From positions 62,001-126,000 of the forward strand of contig JAEUHM010000009.1 in assembly GCA_016795485.1 (NCBI GenBank): DNA of 64,000 nucleotides, given 5' to 3'. The notes beneath the pieces are model-generated. The model was not told the DNA's origin. It was given only the letters and a program-made list of their open reading frames with translations, and searched no databases. The position numbers and the translations under genes were made by a program. This DNA is from Verrucomicrobiaceae bacterium (GTDB lineage Bacteria; Verrucomicrobiota; Verrucomicrobiia; Verrucomicrobiales; Verrucomicrobiaceae). How positions within the stretch are numbered: the first letter of the stretch is position 1; every line of letters starts with the position of its first letter. This document shows, piece by piece, positions 41,184 to 50,900 of this stretch.

Positions 41184-41894
41184 ATGCTTTCTCGTTATCT
41201 GGCTTCTGCCCTTTTTTTGCCTTTGCTCTGCGTGGGCTGTAAGGCTCCTGTTTACCAGCCAAAACCGTTAAATGGGGGTCAACTTGCGTCTTATTTGATG
41301 CAACGAAGGGCTGTGGTGATGGCTCCACAGGTTGATGGCAATGTCAAAGAGTCTAGTCTTGGCTCTGCTACTCCAGTGCATCCAGCGGGTTACCTTCTCA
41401 CTGCAGCTCATGTTTTGGACGGTGCCGACCGGACACGAATCCGCGTCATGTTGGATCCAAAGTCCGGCATCCCAAAGCGTCTACTGGATGCGAGAGTCGT
41501 GATGTATGATCGCGAAGCAGATGTTGCTCTGCTAAAGACGAGTGTGCCCCTGCCTCACGTGTTCCAGTGGAGCCCTCAGAATGCTCTGTTACCAGCCGGA
41601 CTGCCGGTAGTCCACACGGGCCTAGCTACGGGGCACAAATCGGGACTTGGCACGCTGACAGAGCCATCCGACTCAAAGCCAGGGAAGTTTTGTCATACGC
41701 TACACCTCGCACCCGGCGACAGTGGTGGAGCGCTCGTGAGCCTCGGTGGAGAAGCTCTCGGCATCAACCACGCAGTGGGGCGCATCCAGACCTTTGGTGC
41801 CTCGTTTTTCTCCGGTTCCTATTCTGTGAGACCGGATTTGAGACGCATCGAGCGAGCGATCGCTTCCGACATCAAAACACACTCAAAGCCATGA
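41184..41894 (+). CDS. Trypsin-like (S1 family) serine protease, lipoprotein
   Basis: 236 residues from ATG 41184 (a TTG six nt earlier is rejected). The lipobox is LLCVGC. The catalytic triad is visible: His in LLTAAHVLDGA, Asp in READVALLKT, Ser in APGDSGGALV. There is no PDZ domain, so it is not a DegP-type protease. It is predicted to act at the periplasmic side of a membrane. Its stop overlaps the next ATG (ATGA), coupling it to a second lipoprotein; the preceding gene also encodes a lipoprotein. A shared role in envelope turnover is possible. Confidence 0.87.
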   Translation: MLSRYLASALFLPLLCVGCKAPVYQPKPLNGGQLASYLMQRRAVVMAPQVDGNVKESSLGSATPVHPAGYLLTAAHVLDGADRTRIRVMLDPKSGIPKRLLDARVVMYDREADVALLKTSVPLPHVFQWSPQNALLPAGLPVVHTGLATGHKSGLGTLTEPSDSKPGKFCHTLHLAPGDSGGALVSLGGEALGINHAVGRIQTFGASFFSGSYSVRPDLRRIERAIASDIKTHSKP

Positions 41895-42283
41895 AACCTA
41901 TCGCATCCCTCTTGCTGGTTTTGGCGGTGTCACTCCTGGAGGTTTCGTGCATCGGTCCATCTCCGGGTGGACTTCAGTTGATCGCCAATCACCCGCCAAA
42001 TGCGGGACTCCTGAGGTTGCAACAACTCGAAGCCAAGCACCCTGGACTAGCTGCATTTCTCAAAGATTACGGGCTGCCTGATTACACCCTTGAAACGACA
42101 GGAACACCAGGCAGAGGGGTGATGCTTTACTACCTTGGCCCAGGAAAGGCTTGGCTGATGGTCGAGCACAAGAAAAACAGTGCCCCCGTTTTTCTGGGCC
42201 CCGAAACGATTCAGCGCAAAGAGCTCAACTTCCTCCGGGCAGCGAAAGACCTCAACCAGCCTGACCCAAAGGTGAATCAATAG
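41891..42283 (+). CDS. Small putative lipoprotein
   Basis: 130 residues from ATG 41891, which overlaps the protease stop. The signal segment ends in LLEVSC, a lipobox-like site. The remainder is soluble with no recognised domain; it carries a helical part (LLRLQQLEAKHPGLAAFLKDYG) and a beta-hairpin-like GVMLYYLGPGKAWLMVEHKK. The frame is open upstream inside the protease gene but that is a shadow. Its end overlaps the convergent TPM-like gene by 7 bp. Confidence 0.75.
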   Translation: MKPIASLLLVLAVSLLEVSCIGPSPGGLQLIANHPPNAGLLRLQQLEAKHPGLAAFLKDYGLPDYTLETTGTPGRGVMLYYLGPGKAWLMVEHKKNSAPVFLGPETIQRKELNFLRAAKDLNQPDPKVNQ

Positions 42284-42894
42284 CTTAACACGGCTTGCTC
42301 TGACTCACCGTCAAGATCATCCGGGCCGTGCACTACCTCACCCTTCCATCCGTAGGTTTCCGCAGCGCTTGTGCAGACACGGGAAGCGAGAACATCGAGT
42401 GCCTGGAACACTTTCATCACGCCATCGACCCACTCCTTTGCAGCAAATGCAGATGAGCCTGCTTCAAGGCACTTTTGCAGGTCCAATGCAGTCAAAAAAG
42501 GCTCTAAGCCATAGCCAATCATGCACGATGCGGAACCACGCTGCGGGTCCAGGGTAACTAAAATGAGACGATTGGAACTGCCAGCCTCTAGGGCGCTCAC
42601 CGCCTGACTGTGATTGAACATCCAAAACGTATAAGCCCCAAGTGGAATGCCCTCAGGAGGTGCACAAAACGCGACTACCGCACCCAATTGCGGAAATCGT
42701 TGTTCAAAGCACTCCAAAACGGTCTCCACCCTCTTTTTGGCTGACCGGGTGAGGACATTACAGAAGTCGTTGACCGGCTGAGTGACGATCGGCGGCACGC
42801 CAAGCGCCCGATCTAACCGCTCCATCGTCAGTGAACACTGCCCACAGGAGGCAGAATCTTCTGAAAGCAGCGCTTGGCAGGCAGGACATTGCAC
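42277..42894 (-). CDS. TPM-domain-like protein with N-terminal zinc ribbon
   Basis: 205 residues from GTG 42894, the only start before an in-frame TAG upstream. It opens with a zinc ribbon (CPAC at 3-6, CGQC at 17-20), then VNDFCNVLTRSAKKRVETVL and ASCMIGYGLEPFLTALDL, which resemble the TPM (TLP18.3/Psb32/MOLO-1) fold: VND start and the GYGLE motif. No signal peptide or membrane helix, so it would be cytoplasmic, unlike most secreted TPM proteins. Function unknown. Divergent from htpG. Confidence 0.65.
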   Translation of the reverse strand: MQCPACQALLSEDSASCGQCSLTMERLDRALGVPPIVTQPVNDFCNVLTRSAKKRVETVLECFEQRFPQLGAVVAFCAPPEGIPLGAYTFWMFNHSQAVSALEAGSSNRLILVTLDPQRGSASCMIGYGLEPFLTALDLQKCLEAGSSAFAAKEWVDGVMKVFQALDVLASRVCTSAAETYGWKGEVVHGPDDLDGESEQAVLSY

Positions 42895-42918
42895 ATTGAT
42901 AGCCTAGCACTCAAGACG

Positions 42919-42949
42919 GGCTTGAATCAAGCCGCGACAAACCTAAAAT
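42919..42949 (+). promoter_or_regulatory. Candidate htpG promoter with overlapping palindrome
   Basis: TTGAAT (42922-42927) and TAAAAT (42944-42949), 16 nt apart. The -35 lies in a perfect palindrome, GGCTTGA-A-TCAAGCC (42919-42933), a possible repressor site. CTTGAA also matches a sigma-32 -35, though no matching -10 follows. Confidence 0.4.
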
Positions 42950-42978
42950 CCGCGCCCCAAACTATCCCCCAATAACCT

Positions 42979-44841
42979 ATGAGTCAGTCCACCGAACATC
43001 GAGAGTTCCAAGCAGAAGTCCGCCAGCTACTGGACATCGTGATTCACTCCCTCTACACGGACAAGGAAATCTTCGTCCGGGAACTAGTGAGCAACGCTTC
43101 TGATTCCTTGGACAAACTGAAGCACATCCAACTCACCCAGCCAGAAGTTCATCAAGGACACCTGCCGCTGGAGATTCACATCACGACGAACGAAGAGGAG
43201 CGCACGCTTTCAATTGCCGATCACGGAGTTGGCCTCACCCATGACGAGTTGGTCCAAAACCTTGGCACCATCGCTCACTCTGGCTCTAAGACCTTTGTGG
43301 AAGCCCTTAAACAAGCTGGAAAAGATGGTGCCAACACCACCCAATTGATTGGTCAGTTCGGAGTTGGTTTCTACTCGGCATTCATGGTCGCCTCGGAGGT
43401 GGATGTCTACACCCGCTCGTGTCAGCCAGAGGGTTCCTCCTACGTGTGGACGAGTGACGGAAAGACCGGTTACACTATCGACGAGTCAGCAGACTTACCT
43501 CGCGGTGCACGCATTGTGTTGCATCTCAATGAGGCAGACGCGGAGTTTGCCAAACCTGAGCGCATCAAGCAGATCCTGGCCAAATACTCCAACTTTGTTG
43601 GGTATCCGATCTTCCTCAATGCTGAGCGCGTAAACACCGTGGAGGCTCTATGGCTCAAGAACAAAGCTGACGTCAGCCAAGAAGAGTACAACGCGTTCTA
43701 TAAGTTTACGGCCCACGCTTTCGGAGACCCAACCTACACGTTGCATTTCAATTTGGAGGGCAATCGCGTCATTAAGGCGCTCCTTTTCGCTCCAGGCGAA
43801 AATATGGAACTCTGGGGCATGGGACAGATGAAACCCGGAGTGTCACTCTACTGCAAAAAGGTTCTCATTGATCCCGAGCCCCCAAAACTGCTGCCGGAAT
43901 GGATGCGCTTTGTGCGCGGAGTTATCGACTGTGAGGATATCCCACTAAATATCTCACGGGAGTCGATGCAAGACTCAGCGCTCGTCCGGACAATTGGTGA
44001 AACCGTTACCAAGCGCTTTCTAAAGTTTCTCGATCAAGAAGCCACCGACAACGGGGAAAAATACAACGAGTTTTACGCCAAGTTCGCGCGCTTTATCAAG
44101 GAGGGCGTTGCTACAGATCATGATCACCGCGAGGCAGTAGCCAAACTACTGAGGTTTGAGAGTTCGATGACGGAACCAGGTAAACTCACATCTCTGGCGG
44201 AATACGTCAGCCGAGCAAAAGAGGAGCAAAAGACCATATATTATCAGGTCGCGCCCAGCCGCAGCACAATCGAATCCGGTCCCTACTTGGAGGCGTTCAA
44301 AGCGCGAGGTTTGGAGGTGATCTATCTGTACGAGCAGATTGACGACTATGTCATCAGTTCACTTCGGGAGTTCAACGGCAAAGCCCTGAAGTCGGTCAAC
44401 TCAGACCAACTAGACTTGCCCGATGGGCCGCCTGCCGAAGGTGAAGCACTGAGCGAAGAATCAACCAACGGCCTCGTGTCATGGTTGAAGGAAAAACTGG
44501 GCGACAAGATCGTAGAGGCGCGGTCCAGCCAACGCCTCATCTCTAGTCCGGCAGCCGCCCTTCTGCCAGAAAATGAGCCGACAGCTCAAATGCGCCACAT
44601 GATGCGTGCGTTAAAACAAGACACCGGGTTGGATCAACCGCGGGTGATTCTGGAACTCAATCCCAGGTCCGAGTTGATCAAATCATTAGCAGTTAAGAAG
44701 GATACAGATTCTGAGACAGCTACGTTGATCGCAGAGCACCTGTTGGACACGACGCTCTTAAGCGCTGGACTGATCGAAGACCCTCAGATCCTGGCCACCC
44801 GAAGCCAGAAGTTGCTTGAGTTGCTCGCAGCTAAACTCTGA
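42979..44841 (+). CDS. htpG: Molecular chaperone HtpG (Hsp90)
   Basis: 620 residues, full length (E. coli 624). The ATPase domain motifs are clear: FVRELVSNASDSLDKLKHI near residue 34, IADHGVGLTHDEL, and IGQFGVGFYSAFMV. Middle-domain segments (FVRGVIDCEDIPLNISRE) and the C-terminal dimerisation region (LILELNP-type RVILELNPRS) follow. No other chaperone gene adjoins. A promoter with a palindrome lies upstream (42919-42949), and a T-tailed hairpin ends it (44920-44959). Confidence 0.97.
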   Translation: MSQSTEHREFQAEVRQLLDIVIHSLYTDKEIFVRELVSNASDSLDKLKHIQLTQPEVHQGHLPLEIHITTNEEERTLSIADHGVGLTHDELVQNLGTIAHSGSKTFVEALKQAGKDGANTTQLIGQFGVGFYSAFMVASEVDVYTRSCQPEGSSYVWTSDGKTGYTIDESADLPRGARIVLHLNEADAEFAKPERIKQILAKYSNFVGYPIFLNAERVNTVEALWLKNKADVSQEEYNAFYKFTAHAFGDPTYTLHFNLEGNRVIKALLFAPGENMELWGMGQMKPGVSLYCKKVLIDPEPPKLLPEWMRFVRGVIDCEDIPLNISRESMQDSALVRTIGETVTKRFLKFLDQEATDNGEKYNEFYAKFARFIKEGVATDHDHREAVAKLLRFESSMTEPGKLTSLAEYVSRAKEEQKTIYYQVAPSRSTIESGPYLEAFKARGLEVIYLYEQIDDYVISSLREFNGKALKSVNSDQLDLPDGPPAEGEALSEESTNGLVSWLKEKLGDKIVEARSSQRLISSPAAALLPENEPTAQMRHMMRALKQDTGLDQPRVILELNPRSELIKSLAVKKDTDSETATLIAEHLLDTTLLSAGLIEDPQILATRSQKLLELLAAKL

Positions 44842-44919
44842 CAAGGCCGCAGCCTAACCTGCGGCTCTCTCACCGAAGGCTCCAGCGAACATTTAGAGAG
44901 TAGGGCTCCACCCAAGTTG

Positions 44920-44959
44920 CCAGTGAACAGTCTTGAACTGCTCACTGGTGCCATTTTTT
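44920..44959 (+). terminator. Intrinsic terminator of htpG
   Basis: CCAGTGA (44920-44926) pairs with TCACTGG (44942-44948) and CAGT with ACTG around a CTTGA loop, with an A:C mismatch, followed 5 nt later by six T (44954-44959). A smaller hairpin, GCCGCAG/CTGCGGC (44846-44865), precedes it. It may also end transcription of the convergent giant gene, though no T-run follows on that strand. Confidence 0.65.
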
Positions 44960-44973
44960 CTGGACATTTCCGA

Positions 44974-47900
44974 CTATGGCTGTGGCTCTAGCACAACTTG
45001 TCCGGAAAGGATAGGTGAGGTGGACACCGTGGTTCCTGACTGAGGTGGTTGAGCCAGCAGGAAGTAACCAGGATTTACATAAGCGCTGCCCGTCCAAACA
45101 ACTATACCGTTGAACTTGGCAGTCCGGACAAGGGTGGTCACCGCGTTGGGGATGGTGAACGTGCCGCTGTATTGCCCAAGTGGCTTAGATGCGAGCTTGA
45201 AGGTGACTTTGTTGGTATTGACCACGGGCAATTTCACCGTCTGAGCAACCGCAGTGCCGGTATTGCGAATGCTGAACACAAACGGGTTGGGCGTAAGGTC
45301 ACCAGTGTTGAGTCCGCCAGAGGAGAACGCCAAGCGTGCACGGTTGTCGGCATTGATGAGTCCAGCTATGACTTGTCCAGCAGCAGGGGCTTTGTATTTG
45401 CCTCCGACGATGCTCAAGCTGATCGGTTGGAACCCGTTACGATAAGTGACCCCTTTGGAAGTGCTGGGCTCAGCAGCGCGATTCCAGCTTAGATTGCCAG
45501 TGTAAGTGCTGTTCACAAAGCCAACTCCAGCTGGGGTGACGGTGGTGGTTCCAAGGAGGCTGCCTCCAGGTGCCTTAAACGCGGAGTAGACAATGACACT
45601 GACTGGGCCATTGGCCACAGCTGCCGGGCCAACAAATCCTGCTGAACTGTAAGCCAAGCCGTCTGCAGTCTGACCAGCGAGGGTCAACTTGCCATCAACA
45701 GCGACCGTGTAGCTGCCAAAACCGTTTCCTTGAGGGATGTCGATGTCGCCTTCTGCGCTAACGGGGATCTCCAAACCGTAATTGTACTGGCCAGCATAGG
45801 TGCCAGCGTTCTTAGCCACCGCCCACACATTGCGATAACCATTCACAGCCTCGCTAACCAAGGTATTGATGTCGGTGATCGTGCCGGTGAGCAGGTTCGC
45901 AGTTGCATCCAGGGTAAACTCCAGCCTGAGCGTGGCTCTGCCTGCCCTGGTATACTCAGCGCGACCTGTCGCCCCGGTAACGTTAGGACCAGTGAAGACT
46001 GGGATCATCGTTCCGATAAACTTGGCGCCAGTGAGGCCTTCACTCGTCACAGCGGCGGTAAATCCTCCTGTGGCAGTCGTAGTGAGGTCAACCCGAGCCC
46101 CAAGGTTGCCAGCCAGTGCGGTATTACGTCCAGCCAGACCAATGTAGCTTCCAACCAAGTTGGCCGGATACACCACTGGGGTCGCAACACGCAATGTGTT
46201 GACTCCGCCATTCTTCATGACTGTGGCCAAGCTTCCTGTGGCGCTCACGGTGCAGGTATAAGTGCCCGCATCTCCCACAGCCGCAGCGGGAAGAGAGAAT
46301 GTCTTGGAGTTGATACCGACGTTGGTGACTCCATCACGCTTCCATTGGTAGCTAAACACGGTTCCAGCAGGCCCAGTGGCGTTAACCACGAAGCTGGCAG
46401 GCTTCCCGGCAGCAACGGTGAGCAATTTGGCTGTGGCGTCGAGCACAAAGACCTTCACCGAGGCGGTAGGGGTGATGCCTGCTGGGCCGGTGATATCACA
46501 AACATAATCACCTGCCAATGCGGTCGTAGCATTGTGAACGATGTAGGTCGGTGAGGTGGCTCCTTTGATGGCCTTGCCACCTTTCTTCCACTGATACTTC
46601 AGTCCGGCTGGGCCAGTGGCCACCACGGCGAGCGTGAGTGTCTCCTTCAGGGCAATGAACTGATCTGTCGGTGCCGTGGTGATGCTAATGGCTGCATCAT
46701 TGTCTGTGATGCTAAGGGTGTGCGAGGGATTGCCACCCAAAATGAGTCCCCCAGGCAAGGCACCAAAGTTGAATACGATCGTCTCCGTGCCCTCTGCGGC
46801 GGTGTCGTTGGTAATCGGGATGCTCACGTTAGCCGTGGACTGGCCAACGGCGAACTTCACTGGAGTCACGGGCGAGGTGTAGTCTGCCGCAGAAGCTGTG
46901 GAGGCAAGGCCAATGGTCACTGGCACATCCAGAGCGGTGGTAGCAGGCGCGCTAAGAGCGATGACCACATTGGCCACTCCTACGCCTTCATCCACGCTGC
47001 TGCCAGTGGCTGCAAACTGAATGCTGGCAGCAGGAGCAACACCTGTAGTGGTGAAGCAACGCAGTGCTCCTGTGCGAGTGCCGAAGGCATTGATTCCAAC
47101 GACCTGATAGTAATAGGTGGTGCCCGGAGTGAGACTGCCAACACTTGGGCTCACTGCCACTGCTACTGTGCCGTTCCCAACGTCAGTTGCAGGCAGGTTC
47201 ACTGCGTTGCTCATGTCAGCAAGCGTGCCGTAGCGGATGTAGGCGCTGGTAGAAATGGAGTTCGGGTCCACTGTGGCATTGAGAATGGCTGTGGTGTCCG
47301 TGATGGTAGTAGCTGCCAACGTAGCGAGTTGCATGACCTCAGGCACGTCAAGCTTGAACAGGTCGTTGTAGCTGTTGTTGCCATTAATGCCACCGAAGCT
47401 CCAGAGGTTGCCCTCAGCGTCCATGCCCAAAGCACTCTGCTGACGTGCGCCTGGAGTGTTTGGCTCGGCTCCCACGTGCAGCGTGCCATACAGTGGTTTG
47501 GCAGCCGCAGTGCGTGATCCTTTCAACCAAGTCCAAACGCCGGTAGCTGGTTGATAGCTCCAAACATCATCACGAAGCCCGGCACCAAGACCTCCAAAGA
47601 GAACAAGTGCGCCGTCGGCATCAACCCATGTGCGTGCTCCTCCACGAGAAGCGGGTTCGGTAGCGGCATCAGGAAGACCTACGACTTTGTAGACACCAGC
47701 AAAGCCAGCTTTCTGCTGTCCGCTGATCCAAGCCCATGCGTTGGAGCTTGGATCATACTTCCACAAATCATTGTTGTTGCTGCCGCCAAACAGCCAGAGA
47801 GATCCATCGCGCCCAGTCCATGCGGAGGCATCGGTACGAGCACCTGGCGTGTTGGCAGCTGCTGCCACGCCCTTAGTGCCGTAAACGCCAAGCTGTTTGG

Positions 47901-50900
47901 CGAGATTGCTGCCGTTTAGCCAAGTCCAGTTGTTGGTCAGCGGATCGTATCTCCACAAGTCATTCATCAAGGCGATAGCCGTGCCTGTGCTGCCCATGCT
48001 GTTGCCGCCGAAGACATATACCTTGCCGGTGCAATCGACCCAGCCAGCCGCTCCACTTCGGGCTCCTGGGATGTTGGGAGTCGCAGGAGTGCCCTTTGTG
48101 CCATAGACACCAAGACCTTTCACGGCGGTAGTGCCTTTAACCAGCGTCCAAGTGTTGCCGGTGATGTTGTACTTCCACAAATCGTTGAGAGGGCCGGCCT
48201 TGGATAGTCCACCAAAGAGCCAGAGATTACCGTTGCCATCATTGACAGCAGTAGCACCCGCGCGAGCCCCAGGGAAGGAGGCTGTGCTAGCTGCATCCTG
48301 TGTATCTGTGCCTCCGAGCAAAGTCCAAGTCTGGGTGGTCAGGTCGCAAACCCAGAAGTCATTGAGGGCGCCAGGACCAGCGGTGGTGGTAAAGCCAGTG
48401 CCACCGAAAACATACAACTTGTTGTTAACCGGATCAGACCAAGCGGCCATATTCCCCCTCGCACCAGGGGTGCTGACCGAGCGCTTCTGCTTAGCAAGGT
48501 TTGAGCCACCTTCCCATGACCAGTGCGGAGGACGGAGAACGATAGCCAAGGTGACCGTGGCCGTGCCAAGCACGCCAGTGTTGTCAGACACCTGATATGT
48601 GAAGCTATCGTTGCCCAAGAAACCGGTATTGGGCTGATATCGATAAGTTCCATCGCTATGCACCGTTGCTGTGCCGTTGGTTCCATTGCTCAGAAGTTGG
48701 AATACCAATGGCCCTGAAGGAGTGCCACTCACGTTCAGAGGATTCACCAACAAATCATTGGCCACTCCAACGTCTGCCTGATCAGCAATGGTGACCAGCG
48801 TGCGGTTGAGCGTGATGGTGTAAGTCGTCTGGGAACCATTCTGCGCGGTGACACGCACATCAATGGTATTAGCACCTACATTCATACTAAGAGGTGCGCT
48901 AGCTGAACCACTAGCAACTGATGCGAACGAACCGCCATTTGAGCGAACCTCGATTGTGGCAAATCCGCCCAGCATAGTCGGGGTCACCGTGATCGAAGAG
49001 TCAGCGGGTCCAATTGTATTCTGATAGCTTGTCGTATTGGAAGCGAAGGAAGGCGAAAGCGCACCCGAGCTGATGGAAAGATTGGCAAGCTTAGACTCGG
49101 TCTCTGCTGTCTGGCTTATCGTGAAGGTCTGGACAGCAGAAGTTTCAGCAGGGCTTCCGGCGGTCGCATCGTCGGTCAAGGAAACATCAATCGTCGCAGT
49201 GCCACCCACACCATCCAGAGTGTAGGTGAGATTGCCTGAAGAATCGACAGCCGGAGGCACAGTGAAGATGCTATCTGGGTCGCTCGTGACAGTTACGTTG
49301 AAGCTCAGTGCCTGCGAAACCTCAGGATCGCCATCGTCGATTCCCGTGGCCCAACCTGTTACGGTCTGAGGAGCGGTCACTGTCAGAGGAATGACCTGAT
49401 CTGCTCCTTTGGTGAACACAGGAACATCATTTTTCTGCACCACCGTCAGAACAAACGAGTCCTGAACAGTGGTCAAGCCATCAAAGGCACTCACGGTGAT
49501 CGTAGTGGTGCCAAACTGGTCATTTGCGGGCAGTGCCGTCAACGTACGGTTGGCACCGGTGCCACCGAACGAGATATTGGCTACCGGCACAAGCGTGGGA
49601 TTGCTTGATGCGGCTGAGAGCACCAAACCATCGACGTCTTCTGGGTCGGTGAGAGTAAATGCTAGAGGAGCCGTTGCGACATCCTCATCGGTAGAAGCGT
49701 CTGCGATGTCCGAAATGGTAGGTACCTCGTTCTCATCCGTGATGTTGATCGTGATGACCTCATCGTAACTCAAAGGAGGGGTGCCGGTGTCGGTTGCGCG
49801 GATGCGGATGGAACGGGTGGCCTGCACCTCGCGGTCAAACGAGACTGCAGTGGTTAGATTCGTGCCGTCAAAATTGAACAATGCGTTATCCGTATCACCA
49901 GGGCCAGTCACAAGAGCGAAGGTCAGCGTGGCAGACTGCCCTGCATTTGGGTCGCTGCCCGTTACCGTCCCAACGAACGTATTCGCCGGAGCATTCTCAA
50001 TGACCGAGCTAGGAGCCAGAGTGATGTCAGAGGGTGCCACGTTGGAGACGTTCGTCAGAGTAATCTGATTCGCTCCAACGCCATCGTTGTAGTTGAAGAT
50101 AAACTTCTGGCTAGCGATCGTGATCTCCGAGTCATCAGCAAGAGGGTTGCCATTGAAAGTAAAGAGATCCGTGGGCGACCATCCGCTTCCGTAAGTCACC
50201 AAGGTGATCACATCGTTCAAGCCGAGGGGTGGTATATCGTTCAGTTCGGTGAAGGCAATCGTGGGTGCTCCAACAATGCTCAAGCCGCCCACCACATTGA
50301 TGGTATCTGAAGTTTTGGTGGAACTATCAATATCAAACTTCAGGAACGCACCAGCTGAGAAGGTCAAACTTACCAAGTCCAGAGCACCGATGGTGCCATC
50401 AGTGCCTGGTGCGAGCGTTGCCCCACCTTCAACGACCACGGGTCCGAGCGTAGCCGCACCCTGAAGTGTGCCACCTGTCTGTATCGTCACAGTCGAAGCT
50501 GCGGGGAAGCTGCCAAGCAACCTCAATGTACCACCAGAGATAGTAACGGGTCCGTGTGTGCTGGCTAGGGAAGAAGCACCCACTACAGCTAAACCGCTAC
50601 CTGTCTTCGTGAGCAGGCCAGTTCCAATGCTAACGCCACGGGAAACAATAACATCGCCAGCTCCAGACAGCGTAAGGTCAAAATTGGTTCCGGTAACCGA
50701 AGCGCCAGTGCCTGGGTCGATGGTCAATGAACCGGCGTCAGCAGCAATCTGCGCTGCTGCGCTCATATTCACGGTGCCAACCCAAGTATTTGCGCCCGAG
50801 ATGCCACGCAACGCTCCACCGTTGGCAACGCCCGTGCCAGCGATGGTAAGCGCTTCACCAGTGACTGTTACTGTGCCATCAAGTTCCAGCGCACCACCTG

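Noticed and set aside
42904-42912. Half of a CIRCE heat-shock operator upstream of htpG (TAGCACTC)
   Set aside because: The left arm matches, but the right arm at the required 9-nt spacing does not (3 of 9 positions), so HrcA control is not supported.
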